Source: Lentzea alba (GTDB lineage: Bacteria; Actinomycetota; Actinomycetes; Mycobacteriales; Pseudonocardiaceae). Taken from it: a stretch of 64,000 nt of DNA. Made by a program: the position numbers and the translations under genes. The DNA lies in the NCBI RefSeq assembly GCF_011067745.1, contig NZ_JAAMPJ010000018.1, forward strand, positions 124,001-188,000, read 5' to 3'. Within the stretch, counting starts at the first letter, position 1. Every line of letters starts with the position of its first letter. The notes below the pieces were generated by a model. It made no database searches, was not told the origin of the DNA, and worked only from the letters and a program-made list of their open reading frames with translations. Below, one piece after another: positions 17,642 through 26,567 of this stretch.

Positions 17642-18463
17642 TCACTTGACGGCACCACCGGTGATGCCCGAGATGATCTTTCGCTGGGCGACGGCGAGCA
17701 CGACCACGAGTGGCAGGCTCATCAACAGGACGTAGGCGAAGATCAGGTGCCAGTTGTTCAGGTACAGCCCGGCACTCGCCACGCGGAACAGGTTCAGCGG
17801 CAGGGTGTCGAGCCGGCCGCCGACGACGAAGAACGCGTAGAACACGTCGTTCCACACGTACAGGCAGATCAGGATCGTGGCGGTGGCGAGCACCGGTCGC
17901 AGCAGCGGCAGCACGATCCGCCAGAACACCATGAACGGGCCGGCGCCGTCGATCTGCGCGGCCTCCTCCAGCGCCGGCGGGATGGTCCGCACGAAGCCGG
18001 TGACGAAGAAGATCACGGTGGACAGGTAGATGCCCGTGTAGACACCGATCATGCCGATCGCGCTGCCCGCGAGCCCGAGCTGGCGCAACAACAACACCAC
18101 CGTGACGACGGCCGGTGGCAGCACGATCCCGCTGATGCCCAACGCGTACAGCACGGCGTTCAACCGGGTCGCGCGACGGGCCAGCACCCACGCCGCCATC
18201 GACCCGAAGGTCAGCAGCAACGCGACCGTGGGCACGACGACCAGCAGGCTGCCGAAGAACGCGGCGGGCACCTCGCCGTCGACCCACACCTGCCGGAGGT
18301 TCTCGAGCAGCTGCCAGTGTTGCGGCAACGAGAGATCCGGGTTGAGAGCCTCGCCCTGCGACTTGGCCGCGGTCACCACCACGAGCCACAGCGGGATCCC
18401 GATCACGCTCAGCACGAGCGCGATCGCCGCGACGGGCTGCGCCCTGGTCCAGAACCGGCTCAC
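17642..18463 (-). CDS. Carbohydrate ABC transporter permease (MalG type)
   Basis: 273 residues from GTG at 18463, which overlaps the upstream permease stop (GTGA). Six transmembrane segments are visible. The cytosolic EAA loop reads EEAAQIDGAGPFMVFWRIV, the docking site for the ATPase. MalG-type permeases import oligosaccharides with a MalF-type partner (the next gene upstream) and a binding protein. No ATPase gene is encoded here; a shared MsiK-like ATPase elsewhere is the usual actinobacterial solution. Confidence 0.92.
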   Translation of the reverse strand: MSRFWTRAQPVAAIALVLSVIGIPLWLVVVTAAKSQGEALNPDLSLPQHWQLLENLRQVWVDGEVPAAFFGSLLVVVPTVALLLTFGSMAAWVLARRATRLNAVLYALGISGIVLPPAVVTVVLLLRQLGLAGSAIGMIGVYTGIYLSTVIFFVTGFVRTIPPALEEAAQIDGAGPFMVFWRIVLPLLRPVLATATILICLYVWNDVFYAFFVVGGRLDTLPLNLFRVASAGLYLNNWHLIFAYVLLMSLPLVVVLAVAQRKIISGITGGAVK

Positions 18464-19389
18464 AGCACCGCCTCCCGCCTGCGCAGCGTCCGGATCACCG
18501 GGAACGCCAGCAGCGCGACGAGCAGGAACAGCACCAGGCTCATCGCGGTGGCCTGGGCGAACAGGCCCTGCCCGAACGTGCGGTAGATGAAGATGTTGAG
18601 GATCTCGGTGGTGCGCGCGGGTCCGCCGCCGGTGGTGGCCTGGACGATGTCGAACCCGTTCATCGACCCCAGCAACGCGGTGGCCACGTTGAACGTGACC
18701 GCGGGCGCCAGCAGCGGGAACCTGATCGACCAGAACGCCCTGGCGCGGGACGCGCCGTCGATGCGCGCCGCCTCGATCAGGTCCTCGGGAATCGTTTTGA
18801 GGCCCGCCAGGTAGATGAGCATCGACAGCCCCATCCACTTCCACGCGTGGATCACCGCGACCACGACGATCGTCCAGGTCGTGTCACCGAGCCACGCGTA
18901 GTCGATGCCGAGCAGGTGGTTCAGACTGCCCTGCGGTTTCAGCAACGCCTGGAAGATGTAGCCGACCGCGAGCGCGGACATCAGCACGGGCACCAGGAAG
19001 AAGATCCGCGCCACTCGGTTGAGCGTGTTGTCGCGTTCGAGCAGGACCGCCAGCCCGAAACCGAAGAGGTTCTGGAACAACGCCACCAGCACCGCGTAGA
19101 CGAGCGTGATCCGCACCGCGCGCAGCAGCGTGCCGTCCGACGCGAGCTGGGTGAAGTTGTCGAAACCCGTCGGGTTGATCGAGCTCTTGAAGCCGGACCA
19201 GTCGGTGAACGCGTAGACGAAGTTGAACAGCGTCGGCAGGAAGAAGAAGACGAGCAGGATGGCGAAGGCCGGCGCCAGGAACCACATCGGGTGCGTCTGC
19301 CGTTTGACGGTGTTGCGACGCGGCGTGTCCGGCGCGGGGAGCGGCCGCACCGGCGACCGCTCCCGCACTGCTGCGGAGGTGACGGGCAT
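18460..19389 (-). CDS. Carbohydrate ABC transporter permease (MalF type)
   Basis: 309 residues. A cytosolic N-terminus of about 35 residues precedes six transmembrane segments and the EAA loop IEAARIDGASRARAFW. Its ATG overlaps the stop of the binding-protein gene by one base, and its own stop overlaps the next permease start, so binding protein, MalF and MalG are translationally coupled. Together they import a sugar, probably an alpha-galactoside or a product of the secreted glycosidase. Confidence 0.93.
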   Translation of the reverse strand: MPVTSAAVRERSPVRPLPAPDTPRRNTVKRQTHPMWFLAPAFAILLVFFFLPTLFNFVYAFTDWSGFKSSINPTGFDNFTQLASDGTLLRAVRITLVYAVLVALFQNLFGFGLAVLLERDNTLNRVARIFFLVPVLMSALAVGYIFQALLKPQGSLNHLLGIDYAWLGDTTWTIVVVAVIHAWKWMGLSMLIYLAGLKTIPEDLIEAARIDGASRARAFWSIRFPLLAPAVTFNVATALLGSMNGFDIVQATTGGGPARTTEILNIFIYRTFGQGLFAQATAMSLVLFLLVALLAFPVIRTLRRREAVL

Positions 19390-20690
19390 CAGAACCCCGG
19401 CGCCCCGGCCGCCTTGGCCAGCTGGGCGAACTGGTCCTGGGTCGCCTTCGCGACCTGCTCCGGCGTCATCGTCCCGACGATCATGTCGGCGAGGTTGATG
19501 TACAGGTCCGGGTTCGCGACCGCGAGCGCCTGCATGGAGCCGACCGCGGTGCCCAGCGACGCGTGCACGTCGAGCAGGGCCTTGGGCACGCCCGCCGGGT
19601 TGGCGACCGCGGGCTGCAACGATACGGTCTTGCGGGCGTTGACGAACTCCTGGTAGCCGGGGCCCATCCAGTACGCCAGCAGCTGCCTCGCGGCGGCCTC
19701 GCGCTTGGCGTCACCGGTGCGGAACGCGACCAGCGCGTTGGACTGGTCCGGGATGAACGTACCGATGTTGCCCGACGGCGAGATCGGGAAGAACCCGATC
19801 TTCTTGTCCAGCGTCGCGGTGTCGGACTTCGCCTGCAGCTGCCCGAAGAACGAGTTGACCTGCACGGCCATCGCGGCCTTGCCGTCGAGCAGCGCGGCGC
19901 CCTGGTCCTCGAACTTGGCGGTCTTGATGTCGGAGTTGAACAGTCCCTCGTCGATCAGGCCCTTGTACTTCTTGATCGTGTCGAGCACGACCGGGCTGGT
20001 GAAGGTCTCCTTGCCGGTGTTGATCTTCTCCCAGAGCCCGTTCTTGGCGGCGTCGGCGAGCTGGACCTGCACCCACCACTGGGTCGCCCAGCGGTCACCC
20101 GCCATCTCGAAGAACGGCGTGACGCCCTTGGCCTTGAGCGACCTGGCCGCCGTGACCATCTCGTCGAAGTTCTTCGGCAGCGCGGTGATCCCGTTGGCCG
20201 CGAAGACCTCCTTGTTGTAGTAGACCCCCTCGACGGCCGGGCTGGTGACCAGTGCCGCGTACCGGGTGCCGTCGAGGATGCCGGTGATGTCCTTCAGTTC
20301 CGGCGCGAGCTTCGACAGCCACGGAGCATCGGTGAGCGGCTGGAGGTTCGACTTGGCGTTGATCGCCGTGAGCATCGACGCGGTGGGCTGCCAGAACGCG
20401 AGGTCCGGCTTGTCACCGGTGGCCACCTTGGTCTGCACGCCCTGTTCGTACGGGTCCGGGATGGTCACGACGTCGACGTCGGCACCGGTCGCCTTCTCGA
20501 ACGACGCCACCACCTGTTCCGGCACGGTGTTGCTGTTCTGCGCCGCCCAGATCGTCAGCTTGACACCGCTGAGGGACGCGGTGGGGTCGGCCCAGGAGAC
20601 CGCGTCACCGGTGCTGGTGTTCGCACCGGGGTCACTGCACGCCGTGAGTCCTAGCAGGAGAGCGGCGGCGAGGCTGATCCAACTCTTCAT
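19389..20690 (-). CDS. Sugar ABC transporter substrate-binding lipoprotein
   Basis: 433 residues. A lipobox LGLTAC gives lipidated Cys18. The mature protein is an SBP_bac_1-type (MalE-like) extracellular solute receptor with segments such as LTIWAAQN, NKEVFAANGI and GKAAMAVQVN. It starts inside the ATGA overlap with the GH36 stop, with AAGGAT upstream. First transport gene of the cluster; delivers sugar to the two permeases that follow. Confidence 0.93.
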   Translation of the reverse strand: MKSWISLAAALLLGLTACSDPGANTSTGDAVSWADPTASLSGVKLTIWAAQNSNTVPEQVVASFEKATGADVDVVTIPDPYEQGVQTKVATGDKPDLAFWQPTASMLTAINAKSNLQPLTDAPWLSKLAPELKDITGILDGTRYAALVTSPAVEGVYYNKEVFAANGITALPKNFDEMVTAARSLKAKGVTPFFEMAGDRWATQWWVQVQLADAAKNGLWEKINTGKETFTSPVVLDTIKKYKGLIDEGLFNSDIKTAKFEDQGAALLDGKAAMAVQVNSFFGQLQAKSDTATLDKKIGFFPISPSGNIGTFIPDQSNALVAFRTGDAKREAAARQLLAYWMGPGYQEFVNARKTVSLQPAVANPAGVPKALLDVHASLGTAVGSMQALAVANPDLYINLADMIVGTMTPEQVAKATQDQFAQLAKAAGAPGF

Positions 20691-22831
20691 CGGGCGGATC
20701 CTTCGGTGGGTGAGGGAATCGGGGACGTGCGAGGGGTGATCCGGAACAGGCGCGCCGAGGCCGGGAGCCGTTCGGCAGTCAGGGTCAGCTCTCCCGCTGG
20801 TCCGTTCCAGCCGGACGTCCATTCGGGAAGATGACACGGGTAGAGCACTTCCAGGTCGACGTCGCCGCCACGCAGGTGCGGCAACGACAACGTCACGCCC
20901 GGCTGGTCGGCGTCGCGCTGCCACACCGCCAGGTAGGTGATGTCACCGGAGGTCAGGGCGAGACTCAGCCACCGGTCGCTCCACGAGGGAAAACCCAGTG
21001 GCCACACCGGAACCGCGGTGGCGAGGTCGGTCCGGATCTCCTGGTGCACGCGCACCGCGGCCCGCACGGACTCGAACTGGGCGGCCGTCATGAGGTTGAG
21101 GTGGCCGGACAGGTACAGGCGTCCGAGCATCCCGGTGCACATCGTGAAGGCGATGTCCTCGTCGGACATGTCCGGCTGCGGGTAGGCCCAGCTCGCCGAC
21201 TGTTCCGGCAGCAACGACATCGGCGCGGCCACCGCGATCGGCGGGTAGAGCAGGTGGTCCTGCTGGTCGCTGGTGGACTGCAGCTGCGTGCGGGCCAGCA
21301 TCGCGTAGTCCATCCGCATGGCACCCGACGCGCAGTTCTCCAGGATCAGGCCGGGATGCCGGTCCAGCACACCGTCGAGCCACGCGAGGTGCGCGCGGTT
21401 GCAGGCGAGCAGGCCCGCGCCCGCGCTGTCGGCAGCCACGTCCGTGCCGGCGCCGGCGTCGATGTTGTAGTCCAGCTTGAAGTACCCCACGCCCAGCTCG
21501 CCCACCAGCCGGTCGACCACCTCGTCCAGGTGCGCGACGGCCCGCGGGTGGCGCAGGTCCAGGTGGTAGCGGCCGTGCTCGACGACCCGGACGCCACCGC
21601 GTTGCAGGAACGCCGCCGGTGGCAGCCGGTCGGCCAGCGGGCTGCGCACGCCGATCACCTCCGGCTCCAGCCAGAGGCCGGGCACCATGCCGCGATCGCG
21701 GATGTGCGCGATGACTTCCTGGATCCCGCCGGGGAACCGGGTCCGCGACGGCTGCCACTCACCGACGCTGTCCCACCAGCTGGAGCCGTTGTCGTACCAG
21801 CCCGCGTCGATGCAGAAGATCTCCGCACCGGCGGCCGCGGCCGCGTCGATCAACGGCAGCAGCTTCGCCGTGGTGGGATCACCCATGAGCGTGTTCATGT
21901 AGTCGTTGAACACCACCGGCAACGCGGTCCGGTCGTGGTGCGGGCGCACGATCTCGCGACGGTGCCGGGTGAGCGCGGCGACCGCACCGTCCACACCGGA
22001 CTGCGACACCGCCACCGACACCGGCACGGAGGTGAACGACTCGCCGGGCAGCAGGCGGTGCTGCCACTGGTGGTCGATGTCGGTCGGCCCGAGCAACGCG
22101 ACGTAGGCGCCGTCCATCCGTTCGGCCACCTCCCACCGCCAGGCGCCGTTGTGCTCGACCTGCCACAACCACGTCTGCCCGGTCCGCCGGTCGGCCAGGC
22201 CACCGGTCGGCAGGACCGTGCCCGTCGACCACGTGCCGGTGCTGATCACGGCGAGACTGCCACGGCCGTCCTGGCCGTGCAGCCCGAGGTTGAGGTCGGG
22301 CACCGCGTCCGCGCGCAGCGGCCGGCGGGACCACCGGCCCTCGCCGAGCCATTCGCTGTCCCCGCGCAGCACGTCGAGGTCCTCGACCCGCGCCCCGCCG
22401 AAGCTCGCGGCGAACGAGGTCACACCCTGCAGGGTCAACGACTCCTGGCCGTGGTTGGTCACCGTGGTGGTGATCTGGCAGGCGGCGACCCCGTCGACCG
22501 ACCGGAACGTGGTCCGCGCGGCCAGGCCGGTCCGCTCGTCCCGCTGGTCGACGTGCAGCTCACTCCACTTGCCGTCGGTGCGGCGGACGGAGCCCGCGTA
22601 GACCAGGCGCCGGCCGACGGCGGTCTCGGAGAAGCGGTGCGACACCCGCGCCCTGCCCTCCCCCACCACCAGCACCTCGACCAGCGGCTGCGCGACCCGA
22701 GGGTGTTCGACTGGACCACCACCGGCCGTGAGGGAACGGACGACGACCGAGCCGTCCGCCGCCACGTCCACCACGAGTTCCAGCGCCGAATGCCCCCAGA
22801 CCACTCCGGTCGCGGACTCGATGGAGATCAA
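20687..22831 (-). CDS. GH36-type alpha-galactosidase
   Basis: About 714 residues from TTG at 22831 (GAGG five bases upstream); GTG at 22873 is an upstream in-frame alternative but lies inside a perfect palindrome that looks like an operator. An N-terminal beta-sandwich (to about 290) precedes the catalytic barrel with IDAGWYDN, the nucleophile candidate Asp454 in YFKLDYN and the acid/base Asp522 in STSDQQD, all hallmarks of GH36/clan D. There is no signal peptide, so it is cytosolic and would hydrolyse imported alpha-galactosides. It is the first structural gene after the LacI gene, with operators in the gap, and overlaps the binding-protein start. Confidence 0.9.
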   Translation of the reverse strand: MISIESATGVVWGHSALELVVDVAADGSVVVRSLTAGGGPVEHPRVAQPLVEVLVVGEGRARVSHRFSETAVGRRLVYAGSVRRTDGKWSELHVDQRDERTGLAARTTFRSVDGVAACQITTTVTNHGQESLTLQGVTSFAASFGGARVEDLDVLRGDSEWLGEGRWSRRPLRADAVPDLNLGLHGQDGRGSLAVISTGTWSTGTVLPTGGLADRRTGQTWLWQVEHNGAWRWEVAERMDGAYVALLGPTDIDHQWQHRLLPGESFTSVPVSVAVSQSGVDGAVAALTRHRREIVRPHHDRTALPVVFNDYMNTLMGDPTTAKLLPLIDAAAAAGAEIFCIDAGWYDNGSSWWDSVGEWQPSRTRFPGGIQEVIAHIRDRGMVPGLWLEPEVIGVRSPLADRLPPAAFLQRGGVRVVEHGRYHLDLRHPRAVAHLDEVVDRLVGELGVGYFKLDYNIDAGAGTDVAADSAGAGLLACNRAHLAWLDGVLDRHPGLILENCASGAMRMDYAMLARTQLQSTSDQQDHLLYPPIAVAAPMSLLPEQSASWAYPQPDMSDEDIAFTMCTGMLGRLYLSGHLNLMTAAQFESVRAAVRVHQEIRTDLATAVPVWPLGFPSWSDRWLSLALTSGDITYLAVWQRDADQPGVTLSLPHLRGGDVDLEVLYPCHLPEWTSGWNGPAGELTLTAERLPASARLFRITPRTSPIPSPTEGSAR

Positions 22832-22860
22832 TGTTGCCTCATTCCTGCTGGTCCATGCGG

Positions 22861-22874
22861 TGTGACCGGTCACA
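22861..22874. promoter_or_regulatory. Perfect palindrome in front of the GH36 gene
   Basis: TGTGACCGGTCACA is a perfect 14-bp inverted repeat 12 bases from the LacI-type operator. It may be a second site for the same repressor or a site for another regulator (for instance a Crp-like protein). Confidence 0.45.
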
Positions 22875-22885
22875 TCGTCGCCACA

Positions 22886-22901
22886 GTGTGAGCGCTAACA
22901 C
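22886..22901. promoter_or_regulatory. LacI-family operator of the galactoside cluster
   Basis: GTGTGAGCGCTAACAC is an inverted repeat with the CG centre and AGCGCT core typical of LacI-family sites, with one symmetric mismatch. It lies between the LacI gene and GH36, and its 12-base core recurs at 17581-17592. Confidence 0.75.
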
Positions 22902-22931
22902 AGCGCAGGAAAAGAGTGCGTTACGCAGTTG

Positions 22932-23948
22932 TTACCGCGGCGGCGCGGTGGACTCGCGGACCACGAGCGACGGCGGCGCGAGTGCCACCACCTGCCGGGG
23001 TTCGCCTGCCACCTCGGCGGCGATCGCGGCCAGGCAAGCCCGCCCGAGCGCCACGAAGTCCATCCGCACGGTCGTGAGCGCCGGCGTCCAGTAGGCCGCA
23101 CCGGGCACGTCGTCGAAGCCGACGATGCTGACGTCGCCCGGCACGTCCCGGCCCGCCTCGTAGAGCGCCCGGCGCACCGCCAGCGCCGTGTCGTCGTTGC
23201 CGCACAACACCGCCGTCACGTCCGGATCGGCCGCCAGCCGTACACCGGCAAGATAGGCCGAGCGCACGTCCCACCCGGCCGTCAGCACCTCGGGCACACG
23301 CACGTCCGCCGCCTCGAGCGCGGCTCGCCACCCCGACTGCCGGGCGCTCGTGCCGCTCTCCGACGGGATCGCCACGTGGTGCACCGTGCGATGCCCCAAC
23401 TCCAGCAGGTGCCTGGTCGCGTCGACGGCGGCCTGCCGTTCGTCCAGGAAGACCATCGACCGCTCGACCCCCGCGAGCCCACCGGCCTCCGTGGCGGCCA
23501 CCGCGGGAACCTTCGCGGGCAACGCCCGCAGCACCTCGGCACCGGCGGTGTCGAACGCGATCACCACCACACCACCCGCGTTGGGATCGCTGACGTGCTC
23601 GACCGCGTGCTGGACGTCGACCGCCCCGTCCGACTCCACCACCCGGACCCCGACGGCGAACCCCGCCGACCGCGCGGCCTCCTCGATGCCCTGCAACGTC
23701 GCGGCATAGCCGTACAACGTGGTGTTGGCGACCACCACCGTCACCGTGTTCGACAGCCCGGAGCCGAGCGCGCGCGCCGCGCGGTTCGGGCGGTACCCCA
23801 GCTGTTCGATGACCTCGAGCACGTGCCGGCGGGTGTCGGCGTTCACCCGCGGCGAGTCGTTCAGCACCCGTGACACGGTCTGGTACGAGACGCCGGCGGC
23901 GGCCGCGACATCCCGGATGCTCGGCGTGGCGAAAGATCGTCGTGTCAC
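22932..23948 (-). CDS. LacI-family transcriptional repressor
   Basis: 338 residues. The N-terminal HTH reads SIRDVAAAAGVSYQTVSRVL, followed by the hinge helix (NRAARALGSG) that inserts into the CG centre of operators. The rest is a periplasmic-binding-protein-like ligand domain (Peripla_BP_3) ending with the VGFDDVP segment. It lies directly upstream of, and in the same direction as, the GH36-ABC-glycosidase genes and should repress them until the imported sugar binds. The start GTG is probably leaderless or nearly so. Confidence 0.92.
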   Translation of the reverse strand: MTRRSFATPSIRDVAAAAGVSYQTVSRVLNDSPRVNADTRRHVLEVIEQLGYRPNRAARALGSGLSNTVTVVVANTTLYGYAATLQGIEEAARSAGFAVGVRVVESDGAVDVQHAVEHVSDPNAGGVVVIAFDTAGAEVLRALPAKVPAVAATEAGGLAGVERSMVFLDERQAAVDATRHLLELGHRTVHHVAIPSESGTSARQSGWRAALEAADVRVPEVLTAGWDVRSAYLAGVRLAADPDVTAVLCGNDDTALAVRRALYEAGRDVPGDVSIVGFDDVPGAAYWTPALTTVRMDFVALGRACLAAIAAEVAGEPRQVVALAPPSLVVRESTAPPR

Positions 23949-23955
23949 GCCGACA

Positions 23956-23983
23956 TCGTTATCGCTGCCGGTCGCGGCGTCAA
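23956..23983 (-). promoter_or_regulatory. Putative sigma-70 promoter of the LacI gene
   Basis: On the minus strand TTGACG (23983-23978), 16 bases, then TAACGA (23961-23956). The distance to GTG at 23948 leaves almost no leader. Confidence 0.45.
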
Positions 23984-24204
23984 AGCCGGGTGCCTTTGGG
24001 GCGTGTCCCGGGAGGTGTCAGCAGAGTGTCCATCTTGGACAGACGCGCGTCACGGAGCACCGAGTGGTCCGGGACGCGCGCGGGCGATGACGAGTACAGC
24101 TGCTGCCGAGGGCGGTGCTCTCTGCGGATCTTCGACTCGCCGGGGCGTGATCGGCGGACAACGCCGCTACCCTGAGTGCGAGCTGCTTCGCCAGGGGGTG
24201 ACGG

Positions 24205-26487
24205 GTGTCCGACCGGCCTGAGGTGAGCAACCAGGTGTCCGGAACCTCCGACCTCGTCATCCAGGCGCACACGATCACCGGCGGCGTCAGCATCCAGCGC
24301 GCCGCCGTGCTGCCCGCGCCGCGTGAGCTCCCGGCCGAGGTGTTCGGGTTCGCCGGTCGCACCGAGCAGCTGGCGCGGCTCGACGCGTTGCTCGACTCGC
24401 CGGCGATGGCGCTGACGGTGGTGGCGGGTACCGCGGGCGTCGGCAAGACCGCGCTGGTGGTGCAGTGGGCGCATCGGGCCCGCCACCGGTTCCCCGACGG
24501 TCAGCTGTACGTGGACCTGCGCGGCTACGGTCCGGACGCCCCGGTCGAGCCCGCGGAGGCGCTCGAGGCGTTTCTGCGGGCGCTCGGGGTGAGCGGCGCG
24601 GACATTCCGTTCGACGTGTCCGAACGTGCGGCGCGGTTTCGCAGTCTGGTGGACGGCCGCCGCGTCCTGGTGGTGCTCGACAACGCGCGGGCTCCGGAAC
24701 AGGTGCGGCCGCTGTTGCCCGGCAGCTCGTCCTGCGCGGTCGTCGTGACCAGCCGCGCCACGTTGTCCGGTCTGGTGGCGCGCGACGGCGCTCGCGTGCT
24801 GGACCTCGACGTGCTCACCGTTGCCGAGGCCACCGATCTCCTGCGGTCGCTGATCGGGGCGCAGGTCGACGACGAGGAACTGACAGCGCTGGCGGATCGG
24901 TGTGCCCGGCTGCCGTTGGCGTTGCGCATCGCGGCGGAGCTCGTGGTCTCCCGGCCGCGGACGCCGGTGGCCGAGCTGCGGGCCGAGCTGGCCGACGACA
25001 GCCTCGACGTGCTGGACGCGGGCGGCGATCCCAAGACCGCCGTGCGGGCCGTCTTCTCGTGGTCCTACCAGCATCTCGACCCGCACGTGGCCAAGGCGTT
25101 CCGCCGGCTCGGCCGCCATCCGGGCCGCGATCTCGACCTCCACGCCGCGGTCGCGCTGACGGGTGACGACCTGCGCACGACGCGACGGACCATGGACCGG
25201 TTGCTGCAGGCCCACCTGGTGCACGAGACCGAACGCGGCAGGTTCGGCATGCACGACCTGTTGCGGGTGTACGCGGCCGAACTGGCGCGGCAGAACGGCG
25301 ACGACCCGCTCACCGCGTTGTTCGACTTCTACCTGCAGTCGGCCGCCCGCGCGATGGACCTGATCGTGCCGGAGGAACGCGCCCGCCGGCCGCGCATCGA
25401 GGCCACCGGCGTCGTCGCACCGCTCACCGACCGGGCGGCGGCCGAGGCGTGGCTCGAGGTCGAACGCCCGACGCTGATGGCCGTCGCCAAGCAGGCGGCG
25501 CGGGGACGGCTCCCCGGCCACGCCGTCCTCATGTCGCAGGTCCTGTGGCGTTTTCTCGACAACCGGGCGTACCACGACGACACGCTCGCCCTGAACGTCC
25601 ACGCGCTCAAGGCCGTCCGGCAGCTCGACGACCCCGCCCTGGAAGCGAGCGCCGAGAACAACCTCGGCACCGTCTACTGGCAGCTGCGCCGCTACGACGA
25701 CGCCCTGCACCACCTGCACCGGTCGCTGGAACTCGCCCGTGCCGCCGGTCGCCGCGGTGTCGAGGCGAGCGCGCTGTGCAACCTCGGTGTCGTGTACCGC
25801 CTCGTCGGCGACTACGACAGCGCACTGGAGAGCCTGAACCTCGCTCTGTCGATCGCCGCGGACCGCGCCGACCACACGATGCTGGCGCGCAACGGTTATC
25901 ACCTCGGCAACGTCTACGAACGCCTGCGCCGGTACGAGGAAGCGGCCGACCACCTCGAAGCGGCGTTGCGCAGCGCCGAAACCAGTGGCAACCGCACGAT
26001 CGAGGCACGCGTCCAGTGCCACCTCGGCGCCGTCTGCACCGAACTCGGCCGCGTCACCGACGCCCAGCACCACCTCGACCGCGCGCTGGACCTCGCCCAC
26101 GACAACAGCGACCGCACCATCGAAGCCCGCACCCTGCGCAATCTCGGTGTCCTGCAACAGAAAACCGGCAGACTCCACGACGCGCTCGCCACTCTCGGCC
26201 GAGCCCTGGGCCTGGCCGAGGCCATTCGCGACACGCTCCTGCACGTCGAGATCCTGAACAGCTTCGCGGCCGCCGCACTGGCCGCCGGTGACACCGAGAA
26301 CGCCTTCGCCCATCACGACCTCGCGCTCCTGCTGGCGACGCGGATCGGTGACGCCTACGAGCAGGCCCGCGCACACCTCGGGTTGAGCGAGGTCCTGGTG
26401 GAGCTCGACGACTCCGAGCACGCACGCCGGCATCACCGGCGCGCGCTCGTCCTCTTCGAAGGCCTCGGCCTGCCGCCAGTCAGGTGA
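24205..26487 (+). CDS. NB-ARC/TPR STAND protein with N-terminal RHIM/BASS-like motif
   Basis: 760 residues. No DNA-binding domain is present. Residues 9-28 (NQVSG...LVIQAHTITGGV) match the V-x-Q-A-x-x-I-x-G-G pattern of the RHIM/PP-like bacterial amyloid signalling motifs (BASS3 type) found at the N-terminus of actinobacterial NLR-like proteins. An NB-ARC module follows (P-loop GTAGVGKT, Lys81; Walker B LVVLDNA; VVVTSRA), then a winged-helix-like segment and about eight TPRs (about 470-750). Ligand sensing by the TPRs would trigger oligomerisation, and the N-terminal motif would template a partner. The adjacent downstream gene carries the same motif at its C-terminus. The NB-ARC resembles that of the SARP near 4.6 kb. 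Confidence 0.87.
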   Translation: MSDRPEVSNQVSGTSDLVIQAHTITGGVSIQRAAVLPAPRELPAEVFGFAGRTEQLARLDALLDSPAMALTVVAGTAGVGKTALVVQWAHRARHRFPDGQLYVDLRGYGPDAPVEPAEALEAFLRALGVSGADIPFDVSERAARFRSLVDGRRVLVVLDNARAPEQVRPLLPGSSSCAVVVTSRATLSGLVARDGARVLDLDVLTVAEATDLLRSLIGAQVDDEELTALADRCARLPLALRIAAELVVSRPRTPVAELRAELADDSLDVLDAGGDPKTAVRAVFSWSYQHLDPHVAKAFRRLGRHPGRDLDLHAAVALTGDDLRTTRRTMDRLLQAHLVHETERGRFGMHDLLRVYAAELARQNGDDPLTALFDFYLQSAARAMDLIVPEERARRPRIEATGVVAPLTDRAAAEAWLEVERPTLMAVAKQAARGRLPGHAVLMSQVLWRFLDNRAYHDDTLALNVHALKAVRQLDDPALEASAENNLGTVYWQLRRYDDALHHLHRSLELARAAGRRGVEASALCNLGVVYRLVGDYDSALESLNLALSIAADRADHTMLARNGYHLGNVYERLRRYEEAADHLEAALRSAETSGNRTIEARVQCHLGAVCTELGRVTDAQHHLDRALDLAHDNSDRTIEARTLRNLGVLQQKTGRLHDALATLGRALGLAEAIRDTLLHVEILNSFAAAALAAGDTENAFAHHDLALLLATRIGDAYEQARAHLGLSEVLVELDDSEHARRHHRRALVLFEGLGLPPVR

Positions 26488-26567
26488 ACTTGCGCTCGAC
26501 CGTGCGCGAACAGCCGGGTGATCCAGGTTGAGTGGTCACATCCGACTCGTTGATCGAGGTGACTGAC

